64,000 nucleotides of DNA from Hermatobates lingyangjiaoensis (lineage: Eukaryota > Arthropoda > Insecta > Hemiptera > Hermatobatidae). Position numbers and translations under genes: made by a program. Positions 34,081-43,889 of the stretch are shown piece by piece; the first letter of the stretch is position 1; the number at the start of each line of letters is the position of its first letter. The stretch is from positions 1,417,001 to 1,481,000 of the forward strand of contig JAPFBL010000105.1 in the NCBI GenBank assembly GCA_026182355.1, given 5' to 3'. The notes under the pieces were generated by a model. The model was not told where the DNA came from. It did no database searches and saw only the letters and a list, made by a program, of their open reading frames with translations.

Positions 34081-35040
34081 CATCTGCATTTACTTGAACA
34101 TGATTGCATTAAAAAAGAAGGTGTTGGATGACCCAACGGGTCATGGGTAGTCTAGGTTTATAAAATAATGCTTATGATGAATATATGCATTTAAATTGAT
34201 GCAATGAAGATTTAAAGACATTGTCCGATAGTATACCTGATCTCAGGCACCTAAGCCATACTTCTTATTTATATTTGCTTATTAAGTAATAAGATTTTAA
34301 TTTGACATTTTAACAGTTACCCTCCATCCATTCTAGGAAAGCTGATCACAATGACATCACATTGATTATAATACGCATCAATGCAGGATAAGCACATCTT
34401 GACTGATAACAATGTAATATTATTACTCGAGAAATTATTAAATTAAATGATTCAGTGGAGCATGGTAACTTCTACAATTATAAATATAAGCAACAAAAGA
34501 ACATAGTTTCAATGAACATACTTGCAATCAAATAAAATCGAATTAGAATAAATTTTAATTATAGAAAACGGAGTGAACAATACATGCTACCTCCTATTAT
34601 CCAGTGCCTTATAAAATAAGCACATTTTACTCCATGATGCACGGCGGTTTAGTCTTTCATTTAACAAAACACCGGGTGTATGTCATTATCTTTGATAGCT
34701 GTAGCTTAATATTTTTAATAAAAGCGTTTCGTATACCTGCTCTCTTACTCCTTGAAAGAAGATGTAAGATCTACAACCCATCTTTCAACAATTCGGAGAG
34801 CATTCTGTATATCTCAAAAGCAGTACCGTCAGACATTCTTTTAACAATCAAATCGTTCCATATCCTTGCATAGTGACTTTGATTGTGTAGAGTATTCAAT
34901 AGGTCATCCTCAACTAGTAACCACATTAGGGTCAATAACACATCCCTGATGTCAGTCTTTAGTGGTCACAATTTAAGATCCAATACTTAAACTAATTAAG
35001 TTTAACCATTTAAATTACCATTCATTCTATAGTCTCTGGA
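34081..35040. other. No gene seen
   Basis: AT-rich. An 89-codon frame at 34,604-34,873 is not recognised. Confidence 0.5.
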
Positions 35041-35043
35041 TTA

Positions 35044-35058
35044 TTTGTCTAAATACTA
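35044..35058. repeat. Target-site duplication, left
   Basis: TTTGTCTAAATACTA, identical to 35,620-35,634. Confidence 0.88.
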
Positions 35059-35619
35059 CTACTACTACTCCGTGGCGCTACAGCCCTTGAAGAGCTCGGG
35101 ACTCCTTAATGATCCTCCTCCATTCGTCCTTGTCTTGTGCCTTCCTTATCCATTGCTTCACATTGAGACTCCATAAATCCTTCTCAACGTTGTCCAGCCA
35201 TCTTTTCCGTGGTCAGCCTCGCAGTCTTCTTCCCTCAGGCTTGAGTCGATGTACCTTGCTGACAGCTCGGTCCCTCAGCATTCACTCCATATGCCCTAAC
35301 CATCTTAATCGTAATCTTTAGTCTTCAACACATCTGTTCCTTTCCACCTTATCTCCTGAAGTGCAACAATGTCCATTTTATATTTCCCTAGTTCACTTAC
35401 CAGGTTGGCTAGAAAAAGGCTACGTACATTTCATGTTCCGAAGAGATTGTGCTTTCCTCGCTTAGGTCGTTTTCGTAAATCAGTCCGTTTTCCGAGGCAT
35501 CGTTTTGGTTTCGTAACAATGGGTTTTCACGGAGTGGGGGAGTTGGCCCCACGCCCAACCCTCCTCCTTTATCCAGACTTCAGACCGGCAGAGCAAGAAA
35601 AACATAGCTCTGGTGGAGT
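35059..35619 (-). mobile_element. Internally deleted non-LTR retrotransposon (EN start joined to RT end)
   Basis: A 15-bp perfect target duplication bounds a 561-bp minus-strand insertion ending in (TAG)n at the low-coordinate side. The first half encodes GTWNVRSLFLANLVSELGKY and KMDIVALQEIRWKGTDVL, the opening motifs of an apurinic-type endonuclease. It then jumps near 35,325 to LRLRWLGHME, then GRRLRG, PRKRWLDNVEKDLWSLNVKQ and WIRKAQDKDEWRRIIKE, the last residues of the RT ORF. About 2-3 kb of usual coding sequence is missing. Motifs and the simple-repeat tail suggest an RTE/CR1-like clade. The intact duplication means the deleted form itself was inserted, by enzymes from another copy. Confidence 0.87.
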
Positions 35620-35634
35620 TTTGTCTAAATACTA
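35620..35634. repeat. Target-site duplication, right
   Basis: TTTGTCTAAATACTA, partner of 35,044-35,058. Confidence 0.88.
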
Positions 35635-35639
35635 GTGTT

Positions 35640-36755
35640 TATTGAAAGGCGTGTATCATGAGCTCCTTCCATATCCAACAAGCAGAGTAATTTTCTTACC
35701 TATAAAGATTTTTCAATTTTGTTAAAAAAAATTATGGAACTGATTCTTTCGATTTATCTTTGTAATATTATGCTTCCTCTTATGAAGATTCTTATTTGCC
35801 TAAAAGTACTACATATGTATAGGTAAATATTTGAAATTGTAACCTTATATTATTCTTTCAAATTATAAGCTGATAAAATTTTGTAATAAGCAATACCTCA
35901 CACAATTTTTAAGTGTCTTTAATCAACGGAAACGTGGCATAAAAATAGTAGCTGCATTAGTATATACAATAAACATTTACCATTCCCATTTTCACTGTAT
36001 TGCCAATATAAGCAAATTTTTCTCTTTCTCCAATATAACCTAAAAGTAAACAAGTTCCTAAACACACTAATAACTATATTTCTCACAATGAGACATGGTA
36101 ATGAGTACACTTTGTAGATTCTTTGACACACGTTTGCTATGCAAGCATTATTCATACGAGCCAGCATCATGAATTCTATTGTTTGTTGGTGTTTGTTTTT
36201 TTTTTCAAGAATTTTTTTATCATGACATACCTAATCAAGTCTTTAAAATATCGTAAAATTTCTTCTTTATACTATAAACAATAATTATACCTGACTGGTT
36301 TCTGTTAAAACAATTTCTATGCCAATGTAAACAGATCCGACAAGGACAGCAGGTTATCCATTATTCCAAGTCCAGTTTTCAGTTTTAAAGCAATACTGCA
36401 TTTTGCATTAATCAGAATTTCTTGAAAATTTATAATTATTATACGAATTTTACGATAATTTTGTTCAAAAATTTCATAGTTAGCTGTTTAGCGTAACAAT
36501 TTTTTTTTCTTTGGATTCATAAAATAACGTCCATGCAATTTTAATGCTTGGATTTAATTTCCACCGATGTAATTTTAAGTAAAGTTATTCAAACATCCTC
36601 TAAAAAGTTAATTTTTTTTCAAATTCCGTCTACTACAATCCGGCAAGCGTAGTGACCTGTACTCAAAAACTTTCAGAATCATTCGTAAGACAACATTTTT
36701 ACTTCAGAACTTACTTTTCTCATTATTTAAAAAACTTTTTTTTTTTAGTTAAGCT
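35640..36755. other. No gene seen
   Basis: AT-rich, no motif recognised. Confidence 0.5.
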
Positions 36756-36759
36756 GTAT

Positions 36760-37080
36760 GTCATTTGTACAAAAATCCTGAAATTTCTACATTCTAAAGT
36801 TAGTAATTTTTGAGAAAAAAATGTCCAAAACCATATTTTGTTCAACTTTTCCATGATACAGTACTGCCCAAAAACCATAAGGACATCTAGGCTATAGTGC
36901 TTAATTATGATATAATATGAATTCGATTTCTCGAACAGTGTGCCCACAATGTTTTGGATATACATCTACATACATCATCAAAAAGGCGTCAGAAATTAAT
37001 TTTGGGAAATCAAAACAAATATAATCTCGAGATTAATTTATATCATGTTCACTATTCTTTCCTTATAATAAAGTAAAATG
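36760..37080 (-). repeat. Family R copy, diverged
   Basis: TTCTACATTCTAAAGTTAGT, CCAAAACCATATTTTG, GTGCCCACAATGTTTTGGAT, ATAATCTCGAGATTAA and the end TTATAATAAAGTAAA follow the family order in inverse. The CA-rich part is nearly gone. Confidence 0.6.
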
Positions 37081-37084
37081 TGTT

Positions 37085-39118
37085 TATGCATAGATTTACT
37101 CTTTATATATCCAAATGTTTGAAAACGTGATGTAGGCCACACTGTTGGATGGATCACCTTTATGTTACATTCTAAAGTAGCTGTTATTGTATAGATGGTA
37201 TGTATAGCTCTTGGACGATATTGCCTCATGAGATGTTAACTTTATTGAGCGTTAACTGTTTTCAAACATGTTTTTATTCTAAACACTTAATTTAATATAA
37301 CAAAACCTAAATTTTGCAACATTATCAAAACTAAGAATTGCATAACAGTAAAATAATTCAAGACTCTTTTGTAAAAAAAGTGCCAGTGTAGTAAAAGTGT
37401 AAAACATTTTGTCATTTGGTTAGATATAAAATCTTGTAAACACAATTTCACAATCAGTTACATCCATTGGCAGAGTATTATAAAATTGAACTCAAAAATA
37501 GTCACTTACAAGAGGTTTACTTGCGTAGCATTTTTAGCATCATAGAACAGGTGGCATTATGGAGTCTGAAATAGTTGGAGTATCAATGGAAGTCTTCGCT
37601 GAATGGGGTCCAAAGAAATGAATTTTTCCCCACTTTGCCGTTACGTTTTAAAGTTGACACAAAGATAATACATGGAAAACACAGATACTCAGCATGGGAA
37701 GTGACACAGCGATGATTACATGTAAAGTTTTAAAATTTTCTGACAAGAACCCTGCTTGTTCTTGTCGATCTTTGTTTCAAACATGAGATTGTTGTTCAGA
37801 TGGGAATTATTTGGGTATAACTAATAATGTTGAAAATAATATATTTTGAGATATTTTTCTGATTTTCATATGTTGATTTGAACCAACTTCTTCTGATGTA
37901 TTACTTCGTATGACTTATGAGTATTTATGGATTTCATAAACACTCCACAAGTCAAACTGTTTGAAGACAGTCAGTTTGAATTTTAGTACTATTCACCCGG
38001 ACGGGCTCCTAGTTGAATCTAACAATCCTTAACCATCGCAAAAAGATAAGTCTTCATTTGTAGTTCAAATGATTTTTCGCATCTAATTACAAATCGCTAT
38101 ACTTGAACATGACTAGTTATTCATTAGTACAGCTGAACTTTTAATGCGTTAAATATCAAATTAAGACTGTACAACTCGCAAAACTGTTTACACTAAAATT
38201 GAACGAATATTTAATAGTTTCTGAGCACAATTCTTTGTCTCTTTGGAAAAATAATTTAAAATGAATTTAAGGCCGTAACCAATTGCTAATTTGGTCAAAT
38301 TAGTATTCAAATTGGACAAATTGGCATCTAACTAAGCTCTTTGTTAAAGTGTTTTCGAGAAAATTACTTTAAGAAATAGAGTCAGCCAAGATTACCTCAT
38401 GTCATCGTCAACATAACTCAATAAAGCCAATGGCAAGGAAGTCATTGAGAGAATCTGTAATGTCACGAGCATTTGCCATGCGTGTTAGTCTGAAACTGCA
38501 CCAATCAACTTAATTATGAACATGTAATAGTACATTATTTATTACTTTTATTTACTTCAACTTTGCACTTAAGTATAACTATTGCTAAAGTAAATTATGC
38601 AGCTACTTTGCATAAGTATTTTGCAATGTTAATACCAATAATAATAATAAATGTAAATAGTATAGTACTAACAATAAGCAATTTAAGGAAAATAGCCAGA
38701 AGTGGGAGTGAAGTTCCATTACCAATATTGACTATTATCTTTCCTAAACTGTACCTTTAGTGTAATCTGAAAAGCTTAACAAGAAAGTTTTTCAGCTTAT
38801 CATGAAAAGCAATGCATTTAGAACAACTGCATTTGAATGAAGAGTGGACGAACAAGAAGAGTTGCAAACCCAGTCTTCTCTGGAGAGATAGATTAGGAAT
38901 TCTGTCGGATTGAACTAAAAAAAGATGCATTCGAGATTGGTTACGCCAAATAGAGAAAGTTAGTGGACGTGTTTCGAGGAGAAGATGGCTTAGAAACAGA
39001 CTCGAATGACCCCAAGGGCACTCCTCGTAGAAGTCTATGTTGTAGGTTCGCAGTATCGAGTTAAGAAAAAACACAGCGTTGAGACAGGTTTGCTTTCAAT
39101 AACTAAGGTTATGTGGCG
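37085..39118. other. No gene seen
   Basis: AT-rich. The stretch at 38,800-39,070 is less AT-rich, and its 105-codon minus frame is not recognised. It may be a decayed element. Confidence 0.45.
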
Positions 39119-39120
39119 CG

Positions 39121-39352
39121 TTCATAACTAAAGGAGGGGACAAATAACAACTGAGTCACACTTTACACTCCTATAACAGCACTAAAGGTTAAAGTCCGCA
39201 AATGTCACCCTTCATAACTAAAGGAGGGGGTAAATAACAAATGAGTCACACTTTCCACTTCTATAACATCACTAAAGGTAAAAGTGCGCAAATGTTACCC
39301 TTTATAACTAAAGGAGAGGACAAATAACAACTGAGTCACACTTTCCACTCAC
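39121..39352. repeat. 90-bp tandem repeat, 2.6 units, derived from a SINE tail
   Basis: Units start at 39,121, 39,211 and 39,301, each with TCATAACTAAAGGAGG or close, then AAATAACAA, GAGTCACACTTT. CAGCACTAAAGGTTAAAGT in the unit matches the SINE 3-prime end at 16.28 kb (CAGCACTAAAAGGTGAAAGT). Confidence 0.85.
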
Positions 39353-39480
39353 ATATCTCAGTCTAAATTATTGCCGATTAAATACTGGTTATGTTTGTCG
39401 CATTTCATTAATTTGCAAATTAAAATAGCCCTTTATTCCAGCATGAGCTGCATAGATTATTGCCAGAATTGCTTGAACTA

Positions 39481-39510
39481 CGAGGTGGGTAAATAAAGTA
39501 GTGAGACTGG
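39481..39510 (+). repeat. mariner left terminal inverted repeat
   Basis: Begins CGAGGTGGGTAAATAAAGTA and ends GTGAGACTGG. Preceded by TA. Confidence 0.95.
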
Positions 39511-39670
39511 CAACGTCGCTTTCGATCTGGCAACGCTGGAGACGCGTGGCCTTGAGTAGCGTCAGGTGCACGTGTGATGCGCCTCCAGTATGAATCTGAA
39601 CTCGCCACAGTCATTTGTTAGTCCGTAGCGTTGTTTTTCGTGAAATTGTTTTTTCTTGAGCGTTTTACAA

Positions 39671-39952
39671 ATGAGTGACCTCAAAGTTGAGCAGCGGTGT
39701 GCAATCAAATTTTGCTTCAGACTTGGACATAATGCAACCGAAACTTTTGAAAAACTTCAGGAGGCCTATGGAGAACGTGTTTTATCAAGGGCACAGGTTT
39801 TTTGGTGGTTTAAGGAATTTTCAGAAGGAAGAGAGTCGATTGAAGATGAACCACGAAGCGGAAGGCCTTCAAGTGCAAACACCGATGAAAATGTCAACAG
39901 AGTACGGAACCTTGTGCGTTCAGATCGACGCTTGACAGTCAGAAACGCTTGA
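39671..39952 (+). pseudogene. mariner transposase N-terminus (DNA-binding HTH)
   Basis: The frame opens at ATG 39,671 (MSDLKVEQRCAIKFCFRLGH) and continues VFWWFKEFSEGRESIEDEPR, SGRPSSANTDENVNRVRNLV. This is the paired helix-turn-helix region that binds the terminal repeats. W-F..F..GR..IEDEPRSGRP is the mariner hallmark. A TTG-initiated longer reading is possible, but the ATG gives the family-typical start. The frame stops at 39,952, directly after RRLTVRNA, because a deletion changes frame. The missing part includes the first catalytic aspartate. Confidence 0.93.
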
Positions 39953-39953
39953 C

Positions 39954-40370
39954 GGCCAAACGGTTAATCAGCACTTCTACCGTGAGGTCCTTGAAAGACT
40001 TCGAAAAAGAGTCCTTCGTGTGCGGCCAAACATCAAAGACAAGTGGGTGTTGCATCACGACAACGCGCCCTGTCACACTGCCATCTCAATAAACGAGTTT
40101 TTGGCCAGTAAAAACATTCCTGTTGCTCCTCAGCCTCCTTATTCACCAGACTTGAGTCCTTGTGACTTTTTCCTCTTCCCGAGATTGAAAAATCACCTCA
40201 AGGGAACTCATTTCGGGACACTACAAAACATACAAACTGCTGTAACCGACCAGCTGAAGGCCATTCCTGAATCCGAGTTCCAGCAATGCTACAATGATTG
40301 GAAGGACTGTCTCCAGCGCTGTGTGGCTTCCGAAGGGAACTATTTTGAAGGTGACAATATCACATTGTAA
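39954..40370 (+). pseudogene. mariner transposase C-terminus (catalytic half)
   Basis: In another frame, GQTVNQHFYREVLERLRKRV leads to WVLHHDNAPCHTA and PPYSPDLSPCDFFLFPRLKN, ending EGNYFEGDNITL. The aspartates of HHDN and PCDF are separated by exactly 34 residues, the D34D spacing of mariner DDE/D enzymes. The first aspartate (TGDE region, roughly 100-120 residues) is absent between this piece and the N-terminus. Apart from that deletion the sequence is little decayed, so the loss is recent relative to the 12.5-kb copy. Confidence 0.93.
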
Positions 40371-40400
40371 TTATATTTGAATAGAAAATTTAAAAAAAAA

Positions 40401-40430
40401 TCAGTCTCACTACTTTATTTACACACCTCG
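40401..40430 (-). repeat. mariner right terminal inverted repeat
   Basis: Inverse begins CGAGGTGTGTAAATAAAGTA. Followed by TA. Confidence 0.95.
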
Positions 40431-40675
40431 TATAGTATTGTGGTATATGTTCTGAATATATAATAACAATTTTTTAATTTGACTACTACTTGTTTCCACA
40501 TAACATTTACTTAAAATTAGTATTAAAAGAGAAATAAATTAGAAGTTTGTGGCTATTACAAGAGAAGAAACAGTCCTAAAACGCAAAAGTATATGATGTA
40601 TTTATAAAACTGTCAATTTATTCTTTTTGAAAAAATTAGGTAGTGTTTTCAATTAGACAAGTTGGTGTGTACAAT

Positions 40676-40800
40676 ATATGATCAAACCACAATAAGAAAT
40701 GGGAAAACAAGACTAAGATCTTTCAACCGTATAAGCGGTCTTCGTCAGAGTCAAAAACCCAACTGAAACACTAGATGCAGAAAACATCTGTCTGGTGAGG
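40676..40800 (-). repeat. Family A ribozyme repeat, single arm
   Basis: ATGATCAAACCACAATAAGA through CCCAACTGAAACACTAG and GCAGAAAACATCTG is one arm of the 9.0-kb palindrome. The second arm is absent. Confidence 0.8.
40711..40752 (-). ncRNA. Hammerhead ribozyme-like motif (family A)
   Basis: Minus strand: GACU, CUGACGA, ACCG-CUUAUA-CGGU stem II, GAA, AGAUCU, U, AGUC. The core and 4-bp stem I are intact, and the stem II loop is one base shorter than at 9.2 kb. Confidence 0.75.
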
Positions 40801-40967
40801 GGTTGAGAAGAGTGCACAATTTGTATGCATGTTAACTATTAAAGTTAATACTGTGTAAAGTATAAATTTCAAGAATGGTAACTATTTGGATAAATCAGTG
40901 TAGCAGAGTTATAAATATTTACAAAAATTAAATTTTAACACGAAGAAAAGGAGACAGAAATCACTAC

Positions 40968-41008
40968 AGAACTTACTTCAATATTTCGACCTCGCCGTCA
41001 TCAGGAGA
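40968..41008 (-). ncRNA. Hammerhead ribozyme-like motif at a PLE 3-prime end
   Basis: Minus strand: CUGAUGA (inverse of 40,998-41,004), a short stem II CGGCGAGGUCG with weak pairing, GAA, AUAU, U, GAAGUAAG. It lies downstream of the PLE ORF remnant at 41.4-42.6 kb on the same strand, where PLE ribozymes are expected. Confidence 0.6.
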
Positions 41009-41050
41009 AGAAGAAGAAGAAGAAGAAGAAGAAGAAGAAGAAGAAGAAGA
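41005..41050. repeat. (GAA)n microsatellite
   Basis: About fifteen GAA/AAG units directly beside the ribozyme-like motif. An open frame of phenylalanines on minus is an artefact of it. Confidence 0.9.
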
Positions 41051-41080
41051 TGGATTCTGCTCTAAAGGCAAACAACATCA

Positions 41081-41122
41081 AGTTCGATAGATCGACATCC
41101 GTCCTCATCAAGAAGAAGTACG
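41081..41122 (-). ncRNA. Possible second hammerhead-like remnant
   Basis: Minus strand: UUGAUGA, G, GAC-GGAU-GUC, GAU, CUAUCGAAC. It follows the box order with two core changes. It may be an older ribozyme unit in tandem with 40,968-41,008. Confidence 0.35.
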
Positions 41123-41399
41123 AAGTAATTGCGTTGAGAAGAAAACTCCATCTGACCTCCAGAGAAACTTGTTGAATCAAAGCACCGCTGCCCTGCAACG
41201 GAGGAGAGGAAAAATATAAATCCCTCCAATATTTATTTATAAAATATAATAGGAAATAATAATGAAGAGAATGGTAAGTATGAAAATAAATATAAGAAAT
41301 TAAAAACAATAACAATTAATAAAAAATAATAATGTTAGTTTATATATATAAAATTGAAAAAAAATAATGAAAAATTATTTAACGGTAGAAGTGAACATC

Positions 41400-42600
41400 A
41401 GGTGGAGAACGAGCCCCAAGGAGGCATATCAATGCCTCTTTAGAAGCTCTTAGGGGGCATGGAAATTTGCATGGATGGTTATGGGTAAGTCACTACGCTG
41501 ACCTAAGAACGCCCTGTGATTGTTCATACGTAGGTTCAGCTTGGTTGAAGCCAAGCCAACATAAAAAACATCACATCGAGTACAATCCAAACGATAAATG
41601 CAGTTACAGGAGGTGCAAGCTGTATGACGCGACAGAGTAGGAGTTGTTACTAAGAGGGGAAGTAAAGTAAGGACTGGAGTTAATTTGGCAGTTAGTACGT
41701 CGTTCACATCGCTGTATCCTCTGCTAGCATCGAGACTGTTGGAAAAAATATGGGAAAAAATGGATTTTAGGTTGGAAGGTCTACGTTAGGAAAAGGTAGG
41801 GGGCTGAATGGATATAGGAGAGATAGAGTATAGGAAAGAACTCCCTAAAACAACGCCGAGTTTGTGGGAACCAGGGAAAAAAATAGAAAAGAAGGTAGCA
41901 GTATTCCTACGATCCCTTCTAGGTGTAGGGTGGTGAACTCCCTCAGCAGGAACGACAGAACTGTTGATTACATTACGAGGGTATCCTCGTGCTATAAATT
42001 TTTCTTTTAATAGATTAATGTGTTTCTTTCTGCTATTTAAGGAATTACAAATTTGGAGGATTCTAATTGATAGTGATTTAGGGATAGCTTTCTTTATATG
42101 AGAAGGGTGACATCTGTTAAAATTAAGGTATTGCTGACAGTTAGTGGATTTGATGCGGACGGAAGTGGGTAATGAACCATCATTAAGGGTGCCTTCAACA
42201 TATAAGATAGACAAGAGAGGGAACTGATGGATACCTGATGGGTGAAGGAAATAGTGCAGGAAAAATCTGGAAGGACTATAGAAAAAAGTCCATCTAATGC
42301 TTACCATGAGCACAGATGAGAAAAATGTCATCAATGTAACGGATATAAAAAAGAGGGAGAAGTTGACGACTGGAAAGGAAACACTGCTCTAATTTGATAT
42401 AAAAAGGTTTGCAAATGAAGGGACCATAATGGTGCCCATCGCAGTGCCTCTGGTTTGGATATTCAAACAACCATAAAACCGAAAGGCAATACGTTTCAGG
42501 ACAAAAAAGGCCAGTGTTACGAAGAAATTAGTAGAAGGGGTGTGAAAAGAAGATCCACGATATCAGTACTAACGAAGAGAGTTTAAACCCTCTTTATGAT
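41400..42600 (-). pseudogene. Penelope-like element: RT (from motif A) to GIY-YIG, decayed
   Basis: Minus strand, from high to low coordinates: IDHKEGLNSL (after motif A) near 42,585; IQTRGTAMGT (motif B) near 42,450; then a region matching RYIDDIF (motif C) near 42,330. Next come TNCQQYLNFNRCHPSHIKKA and IPKSLSIRILQICNS in an uninterrupted frame (41,786-42,334). Finally HTACTSCNCIYRLDCTRCDV and FYVGLASTKLNLRMNNHRA are the GIY-YIG endonuclease (41,450-41,707). The order is the same as in the ORF at 54-56 kb, but the sequence is clearly different, so another subfamily. Several stops and shifts; not functional. Confidence 0.88.
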
Positions 42601-42815
42601 CAATCTTGGACTGTGAAACAGTCATTGAAGCCGAGGTGGTGGGAATTAGTGTGAGTGGCGACAGGTAGACTGCTGCGTTTACCAACTGAAAGCCTGTGAT
42701 TATTCATGCAAAGGTTTAGCATAGTAGATGCAAAACCAACTTAAAGCGTCGCATCACATTGGGTGCATTTCAAGAGGTAAACACAGTCAGGGAAGATAGA
42801 GGAGGAGGGTTGCGA
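42600..42815 (-). pseudogene. Second PLE GIY-YIG fragment joined to the 41.4-42.6 kb copy
   Basis: Minus strand: CVYLLKCTQCDATL, VGFASTMLNLCMNNHRLSVG and THTNSHHLGFNDCFTVQD, a GIY-YIG domain with stops. It runs directly into IDHKEGL of the neighbouring RT near 42,597, so a C-terminal piece of one PLE lies immediately upstream of the middle of another on the same strand. Confidence 0.8.
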
Positions 42816-42886
42816 ATAGGGTAAGAATTAAGATTAAATAGAGACGTAAATGAAGACTCAGAATTAACACAACATATTAATTTACA

Positions 42887-42889
<3 letters not shown>

Positions 42890-42926
<37 letters not shown>
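42890..42926. repeat. (AT)n tract
   Basis: Nearly pure alternating AT beside a family B PLE end. Confidence 0.95.
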
Positions 42927-42929
<3 letters not shown>

Positions 42930-42976
42930 CAATATAGAAATAGAAACATAGAGAAATCAAAAGAACACACTTACAG

Positions 42977-43010
42977 TCTCTAATTTTCGGTTTGAACCGT
43001 CTTCAGGAGA
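42977..43010 (-). ncRNA. Hammerhead ribozyme-like motif (family B, intact)
   Basis: Minus strand: UCUC, CUGAAGA (inverse of 43,000-43,006), C, GGUU-CA-AACC, GAA, the palindrome AAUU, A, GAGA. UCUC and GAGA give a 4-bp stem I with cleavage expected at 42,981/42,980. All boxes are present, so it is the reference for family B. Confidence 0.75.
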
Positions 43011-43067
43011 GATAAGAGAGGGAAACCAAGCGCACTGGTTCAGAGACGGTTGGAGACCCTCTGTCTG

Positions 43068-43071
<4 letters not shown>

Positions 43072-43152
<81 letters not shown>
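43072..43152. repeat. (CT)n then (AT)n compound microsatellite
   Basis: CT units to about 43,098, then AT units up to the palindrome at 43,153. Confidence 0.95.
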
Positions 43153-43154
<2 letters not shown>

Positions 43155-43187
43155 ATGATCAAACTACAATAAGAAATGGGAAATTAA

Positions 43188-43230
43188 GACTAAGATCTTT
43201 CAACCGTAACAAGCGGTCTTCGTCAGAGTC
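43188..43230 (-). ncRNA. Hammerhead ribozyme-like motif (family A, left arm)
   Basis: Minus strand: GACU, CUGACGA, ACCG...CGGU, GAA, AGAUCU, U, AGUC. Complete. Confidence 0.75.
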
Positions 43231-43267
43231 AAAAACCCAACTGAGTCAACCCATCAGTTGGGTTTTT

Positions 43268-43310
43268 GACTATGACGAAGACCGCTTGTTACGGTTGAAA
43301 GATCTTAGTC
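43268..43310 (+). ncRNA. Hammerhead-like motif (family A, right arm, core mutated)
   Basis: GACU, AUGACGA (C to A at the first core position), ACCG...CGGU, GAA, AGAUCU, U, AGUC. The changed base is essential in hammerheads, so activity is not expected. Confidence 0.65.
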
Positions 43311-43399
43311 TTGTTTTCCCATTTCTTATTGTGGTTTGATCATTGATTGTTATTTCACGTGTTTATGTGAAATCTTTATATATATATTGGTGTATGAAG

Positions 43400-43540
43400 G
43401 CAGCAGGTCTTCTCTTAAACAGGTATAATTAAAGTTGGCAGCAGCTTCTGCGTTGACCAATTTCTTACTGATGTTCTCTAGTGAACATCAGTAAGAAATT
43501 GGTCAACGCAGAAGCTGCTGCCAACTTTAATTATATATAT
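43400..43540 (-). pseudogene. PLE N-terminal fragment within a palindrome
   Basis: Minus strand: SKKLVNAEAAANFNYTC, then LREDLLPSYTNIY, ending at (AT)n on the low-coordinate side. VNAEAA.NFN and LREDLLP.YTNI match the fragment at 58.2 kb. 43,425-43,534 is a perfect inverted repeat: two 52-bp arms around a 6-base centre (TCTAGT), so the opposite arm reads the same peptide on plus. Confidence 0.82.
43425..43534. repeat. Perfect 52-bp inverted repeat, 6-base spacer
   Basis: ATAATTAAAGTTGGCAGCAG at the left and CTGCTGCCAACTTTAATTAT at the right, with no mismatch seen along the arms. Confidence 0.93.
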
Positions 43541-43544
43541 ATAT

Positions 43545-43885
43545 GTATATATTTATAAATTTTAAATATACGTACGTTAAAGGAAACATGATTATATCAC
43601 ATTATTGTATAATGTATAATATCACATATATCACATAAATTATCACATATATTAATAATGTATTATTATTGCTAAGGTATTTATAAAGCAATAAAATTTC
43701 ATTTCAATTGCATATTTTAAAGTTATTATTTATAATTTATTTTGAAGTGAAAAAATAAATGTTATCCCGGTGTAACTACTCTTAGACCAGCTTGTTACAA
43801 AATTCTAGTAATAAGGTTTGAGGCACGACGGAAAATGCAGATTTCTTGTGTATTATACAGAATGACGAGAGTATTAATTTGTTTG
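43545..43885. other. No gene seen
   Basis: AT-rich, with several CACATAT repeats near 43,590-43,660. Confidence 0.5.
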
Positions 43886-43889
43886 GCAT

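Larger units (their letters stand above)
39481..40430 (+). mobile_element. mariner transposon, internally deleted, ends intact
   Basis: Terminal inverted repeats of 30 bp at 39,481-39,510 and 40,401-40,430 differ at only 2 positions and are flanked by TA on both sides (39,479-39,480; 40,431-40,432), the mariner target duplication. Length is 950 bp against about 1.3 kb for full mariners. The transposase lacks its centre. With intact ends it could be mobilised by a transposase supplied elsewhere. Confidence 0.95.
43153..43345. repeat. 193-bp palindrome of family A ribozyme repeats
   Basis: CAATGATCAAACTACAATAA is mirrored by TTATTGTGGTTTGATCATTG. The arms meet at CCCAACTGAGTCAACCCATC/AGTTGGG. 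They are shorter than at 9.0 kb because the inner part was lost. The outer tail (hairpin TTCACGTGTTTATGTGAA, then AT-rich) follows on the right. Confidence 0.9.

Noticed and set aside
38757..39074. 105-codon minus frame as a possible membrane protein
   Set aside because: Hydrophobic but unrecognised. The plus strand is equally suggestive of broken transposon sequence, so no call was made.
39389..39614. Two minus-strand frames across the mariner left end
   Set aside because: They overlap the terminal inverted repeat and are antisense to the transposase 5-prime region. No similarity.
41001..41315. 104-codon minus frame ending in many phenylalanines
   Set aside because: It reads through the (GAA)n microsatellite and has no domain.
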